NCBI GenBank assembly: GCA_003347645.1
Contig: QDFX01000018.1
Location: forward strand, 24,854-88,853
Source: Rhizobiaceae bacterium CPCC 101076
GTDB taxonomy: Bacteria; Pseudomonadota; Alphaproteobacteria; Rhizobiales; Methylopilaceae
Direction of reading: 5' to 3'
DNA length: 64,000 nucleotides
Of this stretch, positions 17,113 through 26,066 are shown one piece after another. Position 1 is the stretch's first letter. Every line of letters begins with the position of its first letter. The notes under the pieces were generated by a model, which searched no databases, was not told the DNA's origin, and saw only the letters and a list, made by a program, of their open reading frames with translations. The translations under genes were made by a program, and so were the position numbers.

Positions 17113-17256
17113 TCAATCCCGTTTCGGCTGATGGGTCCAGAGCGGGATGACGTGCTCCAGGAATAGAACCAGGACGACCAGTCCGAGAGCGATCGCGATA
17201 AACCAGCCGCCGGCCTCCTGAGCCGGCGCCATGCACTGCGTGATCTGTTGGGTCAT
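17113..17256 (-). CDS. Small single-pass membrane protein, 47 aa
   Basis: This short gene has an AGAGG ribosome binding site 8 nt before ATG 17256. The product begins MTQQITQCMAPAQEAGGW and continues with one membrane helix (FIAIALGLVVLVLFLEHVI) and a short basic tail ending WTHQPKRD. No family is recognised. It lies 140 bp upstream of the iron-permease-like gene on the same strand and may be its operon partner. The combination of a site, a start and a clean helix supports a real gene. Confidence 0.6.
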   Translation of the reverse strand: MTQQITQCMAPAQEAGGWFIAIALGLVVLVLFLEHVIPLWTHQPKRD

Positions 17257-17394
17257 TTCAGAGACCTCTCGCTAGCGTTTCTCTGCTAACGCCGACCGAG
17301 GCCTGACCGATGCGGAATGGATCGAATTTAATGCGGCCGATCAACAGCCTCGCCTTCGACCAACGTCGAGAGGCGGAAATTCGGCCGATGCTAT

Positions 17395-17480
17395 AGACCG
17401 TTTCCGTCTAGATTCCGTTCCCTCGAACGGGTTCTATTCTTCCCATCTGCCCCGCCGGTTCGCCTGCGGGGCTTTTTTCG
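17395..17480 (+). ncRNA. Candidate small RNA
   Basis: In a 460-bp gap without genes (17257-17716), the plus strand has the hairpin CCGTTC-CCTC-GAACGG (17415-17430), a pyrimidine-rich unpaired stretch, and then a strong intrinsic terminator. No coding frame ends at that terminator. An orphan terminator preceded by structured sequence is typical of a trans-acting small RNA. The 5' end and promoter are unknown. Confidence 0.4.
17449..17478 (+). terminator. Intrinsic terminator
   Basis: Stem GCCCCGC (17449-17455) / GCGGGGC (17466-17472) with a 10-nt loop and six T. No annotated rightward gene ends before it; see the small RNA candidate. Confidence 0.85.
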
Positions 17481-17626
17481 ATGATGGGACAGGCCTGAGT
17501 GGTCGGGCCGCCGCCTCAGCCACGAAGGCGACGGCCCTGCGAGTTCGCGCTTGCAGGCGGGACATCTCGCATCCGGAGATTATCGGACGGGGCTTGGCCG
17601 GGTCTATCCGCAAGCCCTTGTCGGAT

Positions 17627-17650
17627 CACGTTTTGTTCGCGTAAAACGTG
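17627..17650. terminator. Hairpin downstream of the DUF2244 gene
   Basis: Perfect 8-bp stem CACGTTTT / AAAACGTG with an 8-nt loop in an AT-rich patch. On the minus strand it lies 67 bp after the DUF2244 stop and could end that transcript, though no clean U-run follows it. Confidence 0.4.
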
Positions 17651-17716
17651 TATTCCTTATTCATTTTACTGTTAACACTCAGTCCATGTTGCTGCCGGGC
17701 AACGCCGCAACCATGC

Positions 17717-18211
17717 CTAGTTGTAGGTCGGCCCGCGCTTCGCTTCCCCAAGAGCACGACCGAATTCATCGGCGAAAGCGGCGCGTTCGACAGGGGCCAG
17801 AAAGCCGCCGACATCGAGCAGGCGCTGGCGTTCCGCAATGGCCAGCCGCATCAATCCGTAATCATCGTCGACCTCGCGATGAAGCCGTACCCATGCCGGA
17901 TTGAAGTGCCATTCCGAGGCTTGGCCCCAGTGCGAGATCTTCCTGACCGTCAGTTCGAACCAGGTCAGGATGACTTCCTCACGGGCGCGCGCGGTCCTGT
18001 AACTCCACTTGAAGGCCCAGTAGAGCAGGAGCACGTCGAGACCGAAAAAGCCGACGACCGGCCAGGCGCCCATGATGAAGAAAGGCAGGCTAGCGAACGC
18101 CGAGCCGAGCCCGACCGCAATCATCAGAATCCGGAACCCTCTCGGGCTGAGCGAACGGTGCGGCCTGAGAACCGTTTGATAGAGGGGGTCGGATGGGTTG
18201 CCGGGTTCCAT
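17717..18211 (-). CDS. DUF2244 membrane protein
   Basis: A 164-residue alphaproteobacterial DUF2244 protein. It has two adjacent membrane helices (ILMIAVGLGSAFASLPFFIM and PVVGFFGLDVLLLYWAFKWS) and then the conserved soluble part beginning RTAREEV-like RTARAREEVILTWFELTV, ending VERAAFADEFGRAL. Function is unknown. The start at 18211 (MEPGNPSD) is only 22 bp from the divergent nth start, so the two genes share a promoter region, a pairing often seen in this group of bacteria. Confidence 0.85.
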   Translation of the reverse strand: MEPGNPSDPLYQTVLRPHRSLSPRGFRILMIAVGLGSAFASLPFFIMGAWPVVGFFGLDVLLLYWAFKWSYRTARAREEVILTWFELTVRKISHWGQASEWHFNPAWVRLHREVDDDYGLMRLAIAERQRLLDVGGFLAPVERAAFADEFGRALGEAKRGPTYN

Positions 18212-18233
18212 TTCAGGGCATATTAGCGCGGTG

Positions 18234-18962
18234 ATGCCCGCCCGCCAGTCACCGAACAATCCCAAAACCGCGATCAGGAAGCCGAAAAAGCTGAGTCGCG
18301 AGGAGATCGAGGAGGTCTTCCGCCGCTTCTCGGCGGCCAATCCCGAGCCCAAGGGCGAGCTGGAATACACCAACGCCTTCACGCTCCTCGTCGCTGTCGT
18401 GCTCTCGGCGCAGGCGACGGACGTCGGGGTCAACAAGGCCACACGCGACCTGTTCGCCGTCGCGGACACGCCCGAGAAGATGGCGGCGCTCGGGGTAGAG
18501 GGCGTCTCGCGCTATATCAGGACGATCGGCCTCTTCAACGGCAAGGCCAAGAATGTCGTCGCGCTGTCGGAGCTGCTGATCGAGCGCCACGGCGGCGAGG
18601 TGCCGACCACACGTGAGGAGTTGGAGGCCCTGCCCGGCGTCGGCCGCAAGACGGCGAACGTGGTGCTGAACATCTTCTTCGGCCAGCCGACGATCGCGGT
18701 CGACACCCACCTCTTCCGAGTCGGCAACCGCACCGGCCTCGCACCCGGCGCGAACCCGCTGAAGGTGGAACTGGCGCTGATGAAGGCCGTGCCCGGCTGG
18801 GCCATGCTGCATGCGCATCACTGGCTCATCCTGCACGGCCGGTACGTCTGCAAGGCGCGCGTGCCGGAATGCTGGCGCTGCCTCATCGCCGACATCTGCC
18901 GGCATGAGCCCAAGACGCCGGCGCCGGTGGCGAAGGGAGGCGGGCTCGCGCCGCCGCGGTAA
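18234..18962 (+). CDS. nth: Endonuclease III (DNA glycosylase/AP lyase)
   Basis: Base-excision repair enzyme that removes oxidised pyrimidines and nicks abasic sites. The 242-residue product has the helix-hairpin-helix LPGVGRKTANVVLN (~132) with the catalytic Lys, the catalytic Asp in AVDTHLFRVGNR (~156), and the C-terminal 4Fe-4S ligands in CKARVPECWRCLIADIC (Cys-X6-Cys-X2-Cys-X5-Cys). The N-terminal LSAQATDVGVNKAT is typical. The ATG at 18234 is chosen; a GTG lies one codon upstream and a further in-frame start would overlap DUF2244. Confidence 0.95.
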   Translation: MPARQSPNNPKTAIRKPKKLSREEIEEVFRRFSAANPEPKGELEYTNAFTLLVAVVLSAQATDVGVNKATRDLFAVADTPEKMAALGVEGVSRYIRTIGLFNGKAKNVVALSELLIERHGGEVPTTREELEALPGVGRKTANVVLNIFFGQPTIAVDTHLFRVGNRTGLAPGANPLKVELALMKAVPGWAMLHAHHWLILHGRYVCKARVPECWRCLIADICRHEPKTPAPVAKGGGLAPPR

Positions 18963-18990
18963 CCCCCCTCCTGCGAAGCGGGAGAGGCAA
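18963..18990. repeat. Short palindromic repeat between convergent genes
   Basis: Contains ctcctgcgaagcgggagag, the same arm as at 3091, 30903 and 60478. It separates the converging nth and SDR genes by about 35 bp and likely folds as a hairpin in both transcripts. Confidence 0.6.
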
Positions 18991-18996
18991 AGAAGC

Positions 18997-19758
18997 TCAG
19001 AACTGCACGCCGCGCGTCAGCGCACCGTCCACCACCAAATTCGTCCCCGTCGTGAAGCTCGCCGCCGGGCTGGCGATGAAGGCGACCGCGTTGGCGATCT
19101 CCTGCGGCTTCGCCATCCTGCCGGTCGGATTGAGCGCCAGCGAGGCGGAGAAGAGGTCCGGCAGGTTTTTCTCGATGTTCTCCCAGACGCCGCCGGCGAA
19201 ATAGGTGTTGCCCGGCGAGACGGTGTTGGCGCGGATGTTCTTCGGCGCGAGATTGTAGGCGAGGCCCTGCGTGTAGTGGATGAGCGCCGCCTTGAACGCG
19301 CCGTAGGGACCGGAGGCGAAGTCGATCTCGCGGCCGGAGACGGACGAGATCGTGACGATCGAACCTGCCGCGCTCTTCTCCAGATAGGGCATCGTGGCGT
19401 CGACCAGCCGGACCGTGCCCATGATGTCGGTCTCGAAGCCCTTTCTCCAGCTCTCCTCGTCGGCCCCGACCGCCAGCGCGCTGACATTGGCGACAACGAT
19501 GTCGATGCCGCCCAGTGCTTCCGCCGAATCCGCGACCCATCTGGTCAGCGCCGCGCCGTCGGACACATCCACCTGCGAGCCGACCGCCGTCACGCCCGAG
19601 GCGGACAGTTTCGCGGCGACATCCTTCGCCTCCTCGGCGTTGCGTGAGCAGATCGCCACATCGGCGCCCTCCGCCGCGAGGGTTTCGGCAATCTTGAGGC
19701 CGATGCCCTTGGTGCCGCCGGTGACGAGCGCCTTCAGGCCCTTGAGACCCAGATCCAT
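18997..19758 (-). CDS. Short-chain dehydrogenase/reductase
   Basis: Classical SDR of 253 residues. The NAD(P) loop is TGGTKGIG (13-20), followed by the NVSA-type motif (VVANVSALA), the catalytic Ser in VTISSVSGREID and the YxxxK pair in GPYGAFKAALIHY (~155). The C-terminus has TGTNLVVDGALTRGVQF. An Arg at CSRNAEEA after strand 2 suggests preference for NADPH. The substrate is unknown; no pathway genes surround it. Confidence 0.93.
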   Translation of the reverse strand: MDLGLKGLKALVTGGTKGIGLKIAETLAAEGADVAICSRNAEEAKDVAAKLSASGVTAVGSQVDVSDGAALTRWVADSAEALGGIDIVVANVSALAVGADEESWRKGFETDIMGTVRLVDATMPYLEKSAAGSIVTISSVSGREIDFASGPYGAFKAALIHYTQGLAYNLAPKNIRANTVSPGNTYFAGGVWENIEKNLPDLFSASLALNPTGRMAKPQEIANAVAFIASPAASFTTGTNLVVDGALTRGVQF

Positions 19759-19906
19759 GATTGAATTTCCATAGGTCAGCGCGCCCGAAACCGCTGGGGT
19801 TCACGAGCGAAGATGGGTCACGCCGGAGAGCATGGTCCGACATCGAACGTCTCGGAGCAACCAGTCATCGGATATTTTTTGAGCAGGCCAGATTTTAGGC
19901 AGGAGT

Positions 19907-21682
19907 TCAGCCGACGAGAACCGCCGTCACCAGACCACGGACCGAATTCCCGAGAAAAATCGCATCCGCATTTCTGAGGTCCGCCGGACGCAAGACCGAC
20001 TCGCTCGCCTGCCCGGTCGCGATCAGCTCCGCGCGCAGCACGCCGGGCAGGAGCCCGGACGACAGCGGGGGTGTCAGCAAGATGCCGTGCTTCTCGACGA
20101 ACAGATTGGTGAAGCTGCCTTCGGTCAGCTCACCCCGCTCGTTGACGAAGACGACCTCGTCGACGCCATGCAACTTCGCTGCCTCGGCGCGCGGCTGGTC
20201 GTAGACGGCCCGGCGCGTCGTCTTGTGCGCGAGTAGCGGATCTGTCGAATCCATCACCTGTGTGGCGATGAGGAAGCTGAGTTTCTCCGTCGGAGGCAGG
20301 GGAACGGCAACGGTCTCGACCCCACCGTCGGGCGCGAGAACCAGTCGAACGCGAAGCAGGTCTTCGCGATCCCGGACCACCGCATCGAGCGCGACCATGA
20401 TCGCTGCTCGATCGAACGTCATGCCAAAATAGCCAGCCGACTTTTCGAGCCGTTCGAGATGGCGCTCCAGCAGCCAGAACCCGCCCACCTCCTTCCAGAG
20501 CAGCGTCTCGATCAGCCCCGGCGCGATCGCCGCCTCCCGGAAGAAGCCGAGCTTCAGCAGACATTCCTCGTATTCGGCGTTCAGCACCGAGTCCGCGACG
20601 ATGCCGCCACCGATGCCGATCTCGCCGCGCCCGTCCGAATGGATCACCGCGGTGCGGATGGCAACGTTGAACGAGAAATCGCCGTTCGGCGCGACATGGC
20701 CGATGCTGCCGCAATAGACACCGCGCGATCTACTCTCGATCTCGCCGATGATCTGCATCGCCCGGATCTTGGGAGCGCCGGTCACCGAGCCGCACGGGAA
20801 GAGCGCGCGCAGCACCGCCCCCAGACCCGCACCGGGCTTGAGCCGCGCCGCCACCGTCGAGGTCATCTGGTGCAGGCTTTTATAGGTCTCGATTTCGAAC
20901 AACGCCGGAACCTCGACGCTGCCCGTCTCGGCGACCCGACCGAGATCGTTCCGCAGGAGATCCACGATCATCAGGTTCTCGGCGCGGGACTTCTCGTCCG
21001 CCTGCATCGCCGCCTTGATCGCCTCGTCGTCCTCCGGCGTGGTGCCACGCGGAGCCGTGCCCTTCATCGGTCGGGTAACGATCCGGCCGGCGCGGTTTTC
21101 GATGAACAGTTCGGGTGACAGCGAGAGCACATGGTCCTCTCCGGTATTGACCAGCGCGCCGAACGAGACAGGTTGGCTGCGGCAGAGCTCGCGGTAGAAC
21201 GAGACGGGATCGCCCGAAAAGCCGAAGCGGGCGAGCATGGTCAGGTTGATCTGATAAACATCGCCCGCGCGGATGTACTCCATGACATTGGCGAAGGCGG
21301 CGTCGTATTCTTCGCGCGACATCGAAAGCGATACTTTGCCCACTTTGGACGGGGCGGGCGAAGAATGCCCGGCGAGCCAGGCCCAGGCGGCCTCGCGGTC
21401 GAGTTCGACCGGAGCGTCATAGACGCCGAGCCAAACCAGTGGCATCTGTCTTGCGCTTGCCAGAAGCGGGACCAGCCGCTCCTCGAAGCAGAAGCCGAGT
21501 TCGTATGAGAGGAAGCCGGCGAGATGCCGGCCGTCGCCAATCGCCGCCTCGGCTTCGCCCAACAGGGCCGGCACGTCCGCCGGATTCCGCGTCGTCAGCA
21601 CCCGGCGGGGATTTTCGAACAGCAGCGAGCGGCCGGCATTGGGCGCGTTGTCGTGCAGAAGGACGGTGCCGGCGGAGATCAT
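19907..21682 (-). CDS. pabBC: Fused aminodeoxychorismate synthase component I / aminodeoxychorismate lyase
   Basis: A 591-residue bifunctional enzyme of 4-aminobenzoate (folate) synthesis. Residues 1-365 are PabB, with FLSYELGFCFEERL, VYQINLTMLARF, RPMKGTAPRG, NDLGRVAETGSVEVP and the chorismate signature FPCGSVTGAPKIRAMQIIG. From about 375 the sequence is PabC, a fold-IV PLP enzyme, with LIETLLWKEVGGFWLLERHL, the probable PLP lysine in AHKTTRRAVYDQ, and VNERGELTEGSFTNLFV. The two halves join in frame, a known natural fusion. The glutamine amidotransferase PabA must lie elsewhere. Confidence 0.93.
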   Translation of the reverse strand: MISAGTVLLHDNAPNAGRSLLFENPRRVLTTRNPADVPALLGEAEAAIGDGRHLAGFLSYELGFCFEERLVPLLASARQMPLVWLGVYDAPVELDREAAWAWLAGHSSPAPSKVGKVSLSMSREEYDAAFANVMEYIRAGDVYQINLTMLARFGFSGDPVSFYRELCRSQPVSFGALVNTGEDHVLSLSPELFIENRAGRIVTRPMKGTAPRGTTPEDDEAIKAAMQADEKSRAENLMIVDLLRNDLGRVAETGSVEVPALFEIETYKSLHQMTSTVAARLKPGAGLGAVLRALFPCGSVTGAPKIRAMQIIGEIESRSRGVYCGSIGHVAPNGDFSFNVAIRTAVIHSDGRGEIGIGGGIVADSVLNAEYEECLLKLGFFREAAIAPGLIETLLWKEVGGFWLLERHLERLEKSAGYFGMTFDRAAIMVALDAVVRDREDLLRVRLVLAPDGGVETVAVPLPPTEKLSFLIATQVMDSTDPLLAHKTTRRAVYDQPRAEAAKLHGVDEVVFVNERGELTEGSFTNLFVEKHGILLTPPLSSGLLPGVLRAELIATGQASESVLRPADLRNADAIFLGNSVRGLVTAVLVG

Positions 21683-21700
21683 GTTCGTAGTCTAGTACGA

Positions 21701-22021
21701 CTAGCCGCGCGGTCCGGCGATGATGACCGCCGCGCCGACGAGGCAGATGCTCGCGCCGATGACATCCCAGCGGTCCGGCCGCGAGCCTTCGACCGCCCAG
21801 AGCCAGAGCAGCGATGCCGCGATGTAGACGCCGCCATAAGCGGCATAGGCACGGCCGGCAGCCGCCGAATCGACCAGGGTCAACAGCCAGGCGAACGCCG
21901 CGAGAGATACGCAGCCGGGGATGAGCCAGAGCGGCGACTTGTCGAGCTTCAGCCACACCCAGAAGGCGAAACAGCCGGCGATCTCGCAGAGCGCAGCGAG
22001 GACGTAGAAGACCGGCGTCAT
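21701..22021 (-). CDS. ynfA: YnfA family (UPF0060) inner-membrane protein
   Basis: A 106-residue protein with four membrane helices, of the YnfA family related to small multidrug resistance pumps. Diagnostic segments are [47 protein letters not shown] and [22 protein letters not shown]. The start overlaps the upstream gene's stop by ATGA, so it is co-translated with the EI24-family gene. Drug transport by this family is only partly shown. Confidence 0.92.
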   Translation of the reverse strand: MTPVFYVLAALCEIAGCFAFWVWLKLDKSPLWLIPGCVSLAAFAWLLTLVDSAAAGRAYAAYGGVYIAASLLWLWAVEGSRPDRWDVIGASICLVGAAVIIAGPRG

Positions 22022-22689
22022 GCGGTGCGCCGCGATCCGTTCATACCCTTGAAGATGTGGACCATGAAAGCGGAGGCGACGAGCGGCGTCGCGAGATTGA
22101 GGACCGGGATCGCCATGAACGCCGCGACGAAGAGACCGGCAAAGAATACTCGGCCCTGCCGCTCTCTGCGCAGGTTCCGCGCCTGCGCCTCACCGAGGAA
22201 ACGCATGGCCGCGAACTCGAAATATTCGCGGCCGAGCAGATAGGCGTTCGCTGCCCACCAGGCGATCAGGTTCACGCCCGGCACCAGCAGCAGGAGCAGC
22301 GCGCCGATATTCACCACGAGGACGAGCAGCGCGAACCGCATGGCGAGCAGGATCGAGCGGCCGGTCGGCAATTCCTTGCCCGGCGGGTCGCCCGGATAAT
22401 GCTCCGCCTCGACCTTGGCGGCGATCTGGTCCTGGAAAAAACCGGCGACCAGCGAGACCACCGGGCCGACGAGGAAGAACAGCGCGATCAGTACACCCGC
22501 GCCGCTGAGGAGATCGGCGACGAAGTCCCAGGTCGTGCTCTCAAGATCGATCAGCTTCACCGCGAGCGTCTGCACCAGCACGCCGAGGAGGACGAGCAGC
22601 AACAGAGCGAGACCGACCGACTTGAAGAGGATCGAGCGGAAAGCGGGAGAGAAGGCTTCGCGAAGGGCGAGAGATGCGGACTGGATCAT
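22018..22689 (-). CDS. EI24/CysZ-like membrane protein
   Basis: A 223-residue protein of the EI24 (CysZ-like) family with four or more hydrophobic segments ([80 protein letters not shown]). The signature [24 protein letters not shown] is present. E. coli CysZ moves sulfate, and annotation as a sulfate transporter is common, but no sulfate genes are near. Overlaps both neighbours by 4 nt in a three-gene operon. Confidence 0.87.
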   Translation of the reverse strand: MIQSASLALREAFSPAFRSILFKSVGLALLLLVLLGVLVQTLAVKLIDLESTTWDFVADLLSGAGVLIALFFLVGPVVSLVAGFFQDQIAAKVEAEHYPGDPPGKELPTGRSILLAMRFALLVLVVNIGALLLLLVPGVNLIAWWAANAYLLGREYFEFAAMRFLGEAQARNLRRERQGRVFFAGLFVAAFMAIPVLNLATPLVASAFMVHIFKGMNGSRRTA

Positions 22690-23459
22690 GCCAGCTCATC
22701 TTCCTTCGGCGCGCGCCGCCACACCAGTGCCTTGTAATCGAACCCGAATTCGATCGTCGGCTTGACGATCTGGAAATAGGGAGACAGGTCGAAATCGCGC
22801 GGCGCGTAGAGCGAATAATGCCGGATGTGCAGGATCTCGCGCCGCTGGCGGCGCTTGCGCCGGGTATTTGCCGAGGCGCGGGTGATCTTCGGCAGGACCG
22901 GATAGTTCACCGACTGGAAGGCCTGCGCCAGCAGGGTCGAGCAGATCGCGCGGGTCGGATCGCCCGAGCCGAGCGCCAGCAGACGACGGCGGAAGCGGAC
23001 GGGAACCGGGGGACGCGGCAACAGGAAACGCGCTAGATCGAGGACGTTCTTGGTGTCGTAGCCAAGTCCGATCTTGCCGACCATGAACTGGATGAGAGCG
23101 TCGACCCCGGCCTCGTCGAGGCCGACCGGCCGGCAGATGCGCGTCTGAACGGCCTCATATTTCTCCAGCGGAACGGCGATGCAGCCATCCTCGACATCGA
23201 CCTCGATCAGCATATGCGGCTTGCCGAGCGCGTTGCCGACATAGAGCGCGGAATGGCTCCAGGTCGATTGCGTCAGGTATTTGATGATGCCGGCAATGCG
23301 CGTCGAGCCCTCGACCAGAAGCACGTCGCCCGGTCTCAGCGCACGACGCATCTTCTCTGGATCGGACGTCGAGGCGGGCTCGAAGCCTTTGCTCTGCTGC
23401 GTCAGATAAGTGACGATTCGGCGGCCGATGGCCCGGCGCAGCGGGTCGAAGAGTCCCAT
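22686..23459 (-). CDS. Permuted NlpC/P60-type (YiiX/YebB-like) cysteine hydrolase
   Basis: A 257-residue protein of the circularly permuted NlpC/P60 (YiiX/YebB-like) group. The catalytic order is His before Cys: RPGDVLLVEGS, STWSHSALYVG (His, ~90), an acidic residue in MLIEVDVEDG, and Cys in RAICSTLLAQAFQSV (~171). There is no signal peptide, so it acts in the cytoplasm or at the membrane; some relatives cleave lipid or peptide amides. It is first of an operon with the EI24 and YnfA genes, joined by 4-nt overlaps, which hints at a membrane-linked task. Confidence 0.8.
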   Translation of the reverse strand: MGLFDPLRRAIGRRIVTYLTQQSKGFEPASTSDPEKMRRALRPGDVLLVEGSTRIAGIIKYLTQSTWSHSALYVGNALGKPHMLIEVDVEDGCIAVPLEKYEAVQTRICRPVGLDEAGVDALIQFMVGKIGLGYDTKNVLDLARFLLPRPPVPVRFRRRLLALGSGDPTRAICSTLLAQAFQSVNYPVLPKITRASANTRRKRRQRREILHIRHYSLYAPRDFDLSPYFQIVKPTIEFGFDYKALVWRRAPKEDELA

Positions 23460-23498
23460 ATCCGACAGACAGCGGAAATATGTGACGGGATCAAGAGT

Positions 23499-23539
23499 GT
23501 CCCGGACAAACTGTGCACAGCACAGTGCAGATACGGGAC
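23499..23539. promoter_or_regulatory. Nested inverted repeat upstream of the NlpC/P60 operon
   Basis: Outer arms GTCCCG (23499-23504) and CGGGAC (23534-23539) enclose perfect inner arms ACTGTGC and GCACAGT separated by ACA. It lies 40 bp before the operon start and after pheT is terminated from the other side. It could be an operator or an extruded hairpin; there is no U-run for a terminator. Confidence 0.4.
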
Positions 23540-23648
23540 CCGGCGCCTACTCGCGAAGCTCTTTGGCTATCGAGCACCGCCCCGGCGCGCTCATACGCTG
23601 GGCCTCGGATCACGCGACACGGCTGCGCCGTGCGCGGTCCGGAGAACG

Positions 23649-26066
23649 TCAGCTCCGAAGCGTCGCGCCGGTCGCCTTCGTCACCGCGGCGACGATCTTC
23701 TCGGCCACGGCCTCGATCTCGACGTCGGTCAAGGTCTTCTCACGCGGCTGCAGCGTGACCGCGACCGCGACGGACTTCTTGCCCTCGGGAACGCCCTGGC
23801 CTTCGTAGATGTCGAAGATGTCGGCACCGGTCACGAGCTTGCGGTCGACGCCGAGCGCGGCCTTCAGCACGTCCGCCGCCTTCACGGAGCGGTCGGCAAG
23901 GAAGGCGAAGTCCCGGCTGACCGGCTGGAGGTCGACCTTTTCGAGCGCGGGCTTCGCCTTGGTCGGCTTGGCCTTCGGCTCGGGCAGATTATCGAGAACG
24001 ATCTCGATGGCGACAAGCGGACCGTCGACCCCGAGTGTCTTCAGCAGCCGGGGGTGAAGCTCGCCGAAATGGCCGAACACGTTCTGCGGACCGAGTTGCA
24101 GCGTGCCCGAACGCCCCGGATGGAACCATTCGGGTGCCGTCTGAGCGATCTGGACGCGATCGGCCGGAAGACCGAGCGCACCGAGCAAGGTCAGCGCATC
24201 GGCCTTGGCGTCGAACACGTCGACCGTCTCGGGCTTGGCCGACCAGTGACGGCCGGAGCCCACGGGCTTTGCCGAGGCACGGCGGAGCACGGTCGCGGCC
24301 ATGCGCTGGTCTTTCGGACCGGCACCCAGGAATATCTGGCCGACTTCGAACAATGCGGAATCGGCGAAGCCGCGATCGGCGTTCTTCTGGGCGGAGGCGA
24401 TAAGGCCCGGCAGCAGGCTTGGACGCATGTCGGAAAGGTCGGAGGCGATCGGATTGGCGAGCGCAAGCTCCGGCGCGCCGCCACCGAATGCATCGGCCTG
24501 CGCCTTCGAGACGAACGACCAGGTGACGGCCTCGACGAGACCACGCGCAGCAAGCGTTCGGCGGGCGGTGCGGACACGCTTCTGCAGCGGTGTCAGGACC
24601 GGACGGCTGACGCTTTCGATCTTCGGCAGCGGAACCGAGTGCACACGGTCGAGGCCAAGAATGCGGACGACCTCTTCGACGAGATCGGCCTTGCCGTGCA
24701 CGTCCGGACGCCAGCTCGGCGCCGCGACGCGGACGACTTCGCCCGAACCGACCAGCGAGAAGCCGAGCGCCTGGAGGACGAGCTTCTGTTCGACGGCCGG
24801 CGCCTTGAGGCCAGTCAGGCGCTCCACTTCGTGGAACGGAAATTCGATCGCGTGGCGGTCGTCCGGGACTTCGCCGACGACGAAGACCTCGGAGGCCTCG
24901 CCGCCGCAAAGATCGAGGATCAGTTTCGTTGCGAGTTCGAGGCCGGGAATGGTGAAGACCGGATCGACGCCGCGTTCGAAGCGATGGCGGGCGTCAGAAT
25001 GGATCGACAGCCGACGGCCGGTCTGGGCGATGTTGAGCGGATCCCAGAGCGCGCTCTCGATCAGGACGTCGACCGTCTCTTCGGTGCAGCCCGTGGCCTC
25101 ACCGCCCATGATGCCGGCCATGCTCTCAGGGCCGTGCTCGTCGGCGATGACGACGATGTTCGGATCGAGATTGTAGGTCTTGCCGTCGAGCGCTAGCAGC
25201 GTCTCGCCGTCCTTCGCGCGGCGAACGGTGAGGTTGCCCTTCACCTTGGCGGCGTCGAAGACGTGCAGCGGGCGTCCACGGTCGATCGTCAGCAGGTTGG
25301 TGATGTCGACCAGCGTGTTGATGGGCCGGAGGCCGATCGCGCGGAGCTTCTTCTGCAACCAGTCCGGCGACGGGTCGTTCCTGACGCCGCGCACCATGCG
25401 CAGGCCGAACATCGGGCAGAGCTTCGGATCGTCGAGATCGAGTACGACCTTGACCGGACTCGGATAGGAGCCGCGCACCGGCTGGACCATTTTCGGCGTG
25501 GTCAGGACACCCAGTTCCGTCGCGGCGAGGTCGCGGGCGATGCCCGATACGCTGAGGCAATCCGGACGGTTCGGCGTCACCGCGATCTCGATCACCGGAT
25601 CGTCGAGGCCGAGCAGCGGCGCGAACGGCTGGCCGATCGGTGTATCGGCGGCGAGATCGATGATGCCGTTGTGCTCGTTGGAGAGCCCCATCTCGCGCTC
25701 GGACACCATCATGCCCTGCGAGGCCTGTCCACGGATCTCGCCAGCCTTGAGGGCGACGCCCGTACCGGGCGGTACGGTGCCTTCCCTGGCGAACACGCCG
25801 ACCATGCCGGCGCGTGCGTTCGGGGCGCCGCAGACGACCTGCATCAGCTTGCCGTCGCCGGCATCGACCTTGAGCACTCGGAGCTTATCGGCATTCGGAT
25901 GCTGAGCCGCCTCGACCACCTTGGCGGTGACGAAGGGCGCGAGCGCCTTGGCGCGATCCTCGACCGCCTCGACCTCGAGGCCGACCTTGGTCAGCGTCTC
26001 GGTAACCTGATCGAGGGTCGCCGTGGTGTCGAGATGCTCCTTGAGCCAGGACAAGGTGAACTTCAT
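23649..26066 (-). CDS. pheT: Phenylalanyl-tRNA synthetase beta subunit
   Basis: An 805-residue beta chain of the alpha2-beta2 enzyme that charges tRNA-Phe. The N-terminus MKFTLSWLKEHLDTTATLDQ is typical. The tRNA-binding EMAP-like domain (residues ~40-150, KVVEAAQHPNADKLRVLKVD, VCGAPNARAGM), B3/B4 editing region (RGRPLHVFDAAKVKG), B5 domain and C-terminal ferredoxin-fold anticodon-binding domain (QPVSRDFAFLADRSV) are all present. The start at 26066 overlaps the stop of the upstream DUF559 gene by ATGA, so translation is coupled to that gene rather than directly to pheS. Confidence 0.96.
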   Translation of the reverse strand: MKFTLSWLKEHLDTTATLDQVTETLTKVGLEVEAVEDRAKALAPFVTAKVVEAAQHPNADKLRVLKVDAGDGKLMQVVCGAPNARAGMVGVFAREGTVPPGTGVALKAGEIRGQASQGMMVSEREMGLSNEHNGIIDLAADTPIGQPFAPLLGLDDPVIEIAVTPNRPDCLSVSGIARDLAATELGVLTTPKMVQPVRGSYPSPVKVVLDLDDPKLCPMFGLRMVRGVRNDPSPDWLQKKLRAIGLRPINTLVDITNLLTIDRGRPLHVFDAAKVKGNLTVRRAKDGETLLALDGKTYNLDPNIVVIADEHGPESMAGIMGGEATGCTEETVDVLIESALWDPLNIAQTGRRLSIHSDARHRFERGVDPVFTIPGLELATKLILDLCGGEASEVFVVGEVPDDRHAIEFPFHEVERLTGLKAPAVEQKLVLQALGFSLVGSGEVVRVAAPSWRPDVHGKADLVEEVVRILGLDRVHSVPLPKIESVSRPVLTPLQKRVRTARRTLAARGLVEAVTWSFVSKAQADAFGGGAPELALANPIASDLSDMRPSLLPGLIASAQKNADRGFADSALFEVGQIFLGAGPKDQRMAATVLRRASAKPVGSGRHWSAKPETVDVFDAKADALTLLGALGLPADRVQIAQTAPEWFHPGRSGTLQLGPQNVFGHFGELHPRLLKTLGVDGPLVAIEIVLDNLPEPKAKPTKAKPALEKVDLQPVSRDFAFLADRSVKAADVLKAALGVDRKLVTGADIFDIYEGQGVPEGKKSVAVAVTLQPREKTLTDVEIEAVAEKIVAAVTKATGATLRS

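Noticed and set aside
14860..17716. Genomic island inserted at tRNA-Arg
   Set aside because: The following genes are accessory in type, but no integrase and no repeat of the tRNA 3' end was found, so there is no proof of insertion.
17626..17838. 70-codon minus-strand frame ending MNKEYTFYANKT
   Set aside because: It overlaps the 3' part of the DUF2244 gene in another frame and has no ribosome binding site; the end only reads through the 17627 hairpin.
23214..25196. 660-codon frame antisense to pheT
   Set aside because: A long shadow caused by high GC content; it has no family motif and the opposite strand encodes complete pheT.
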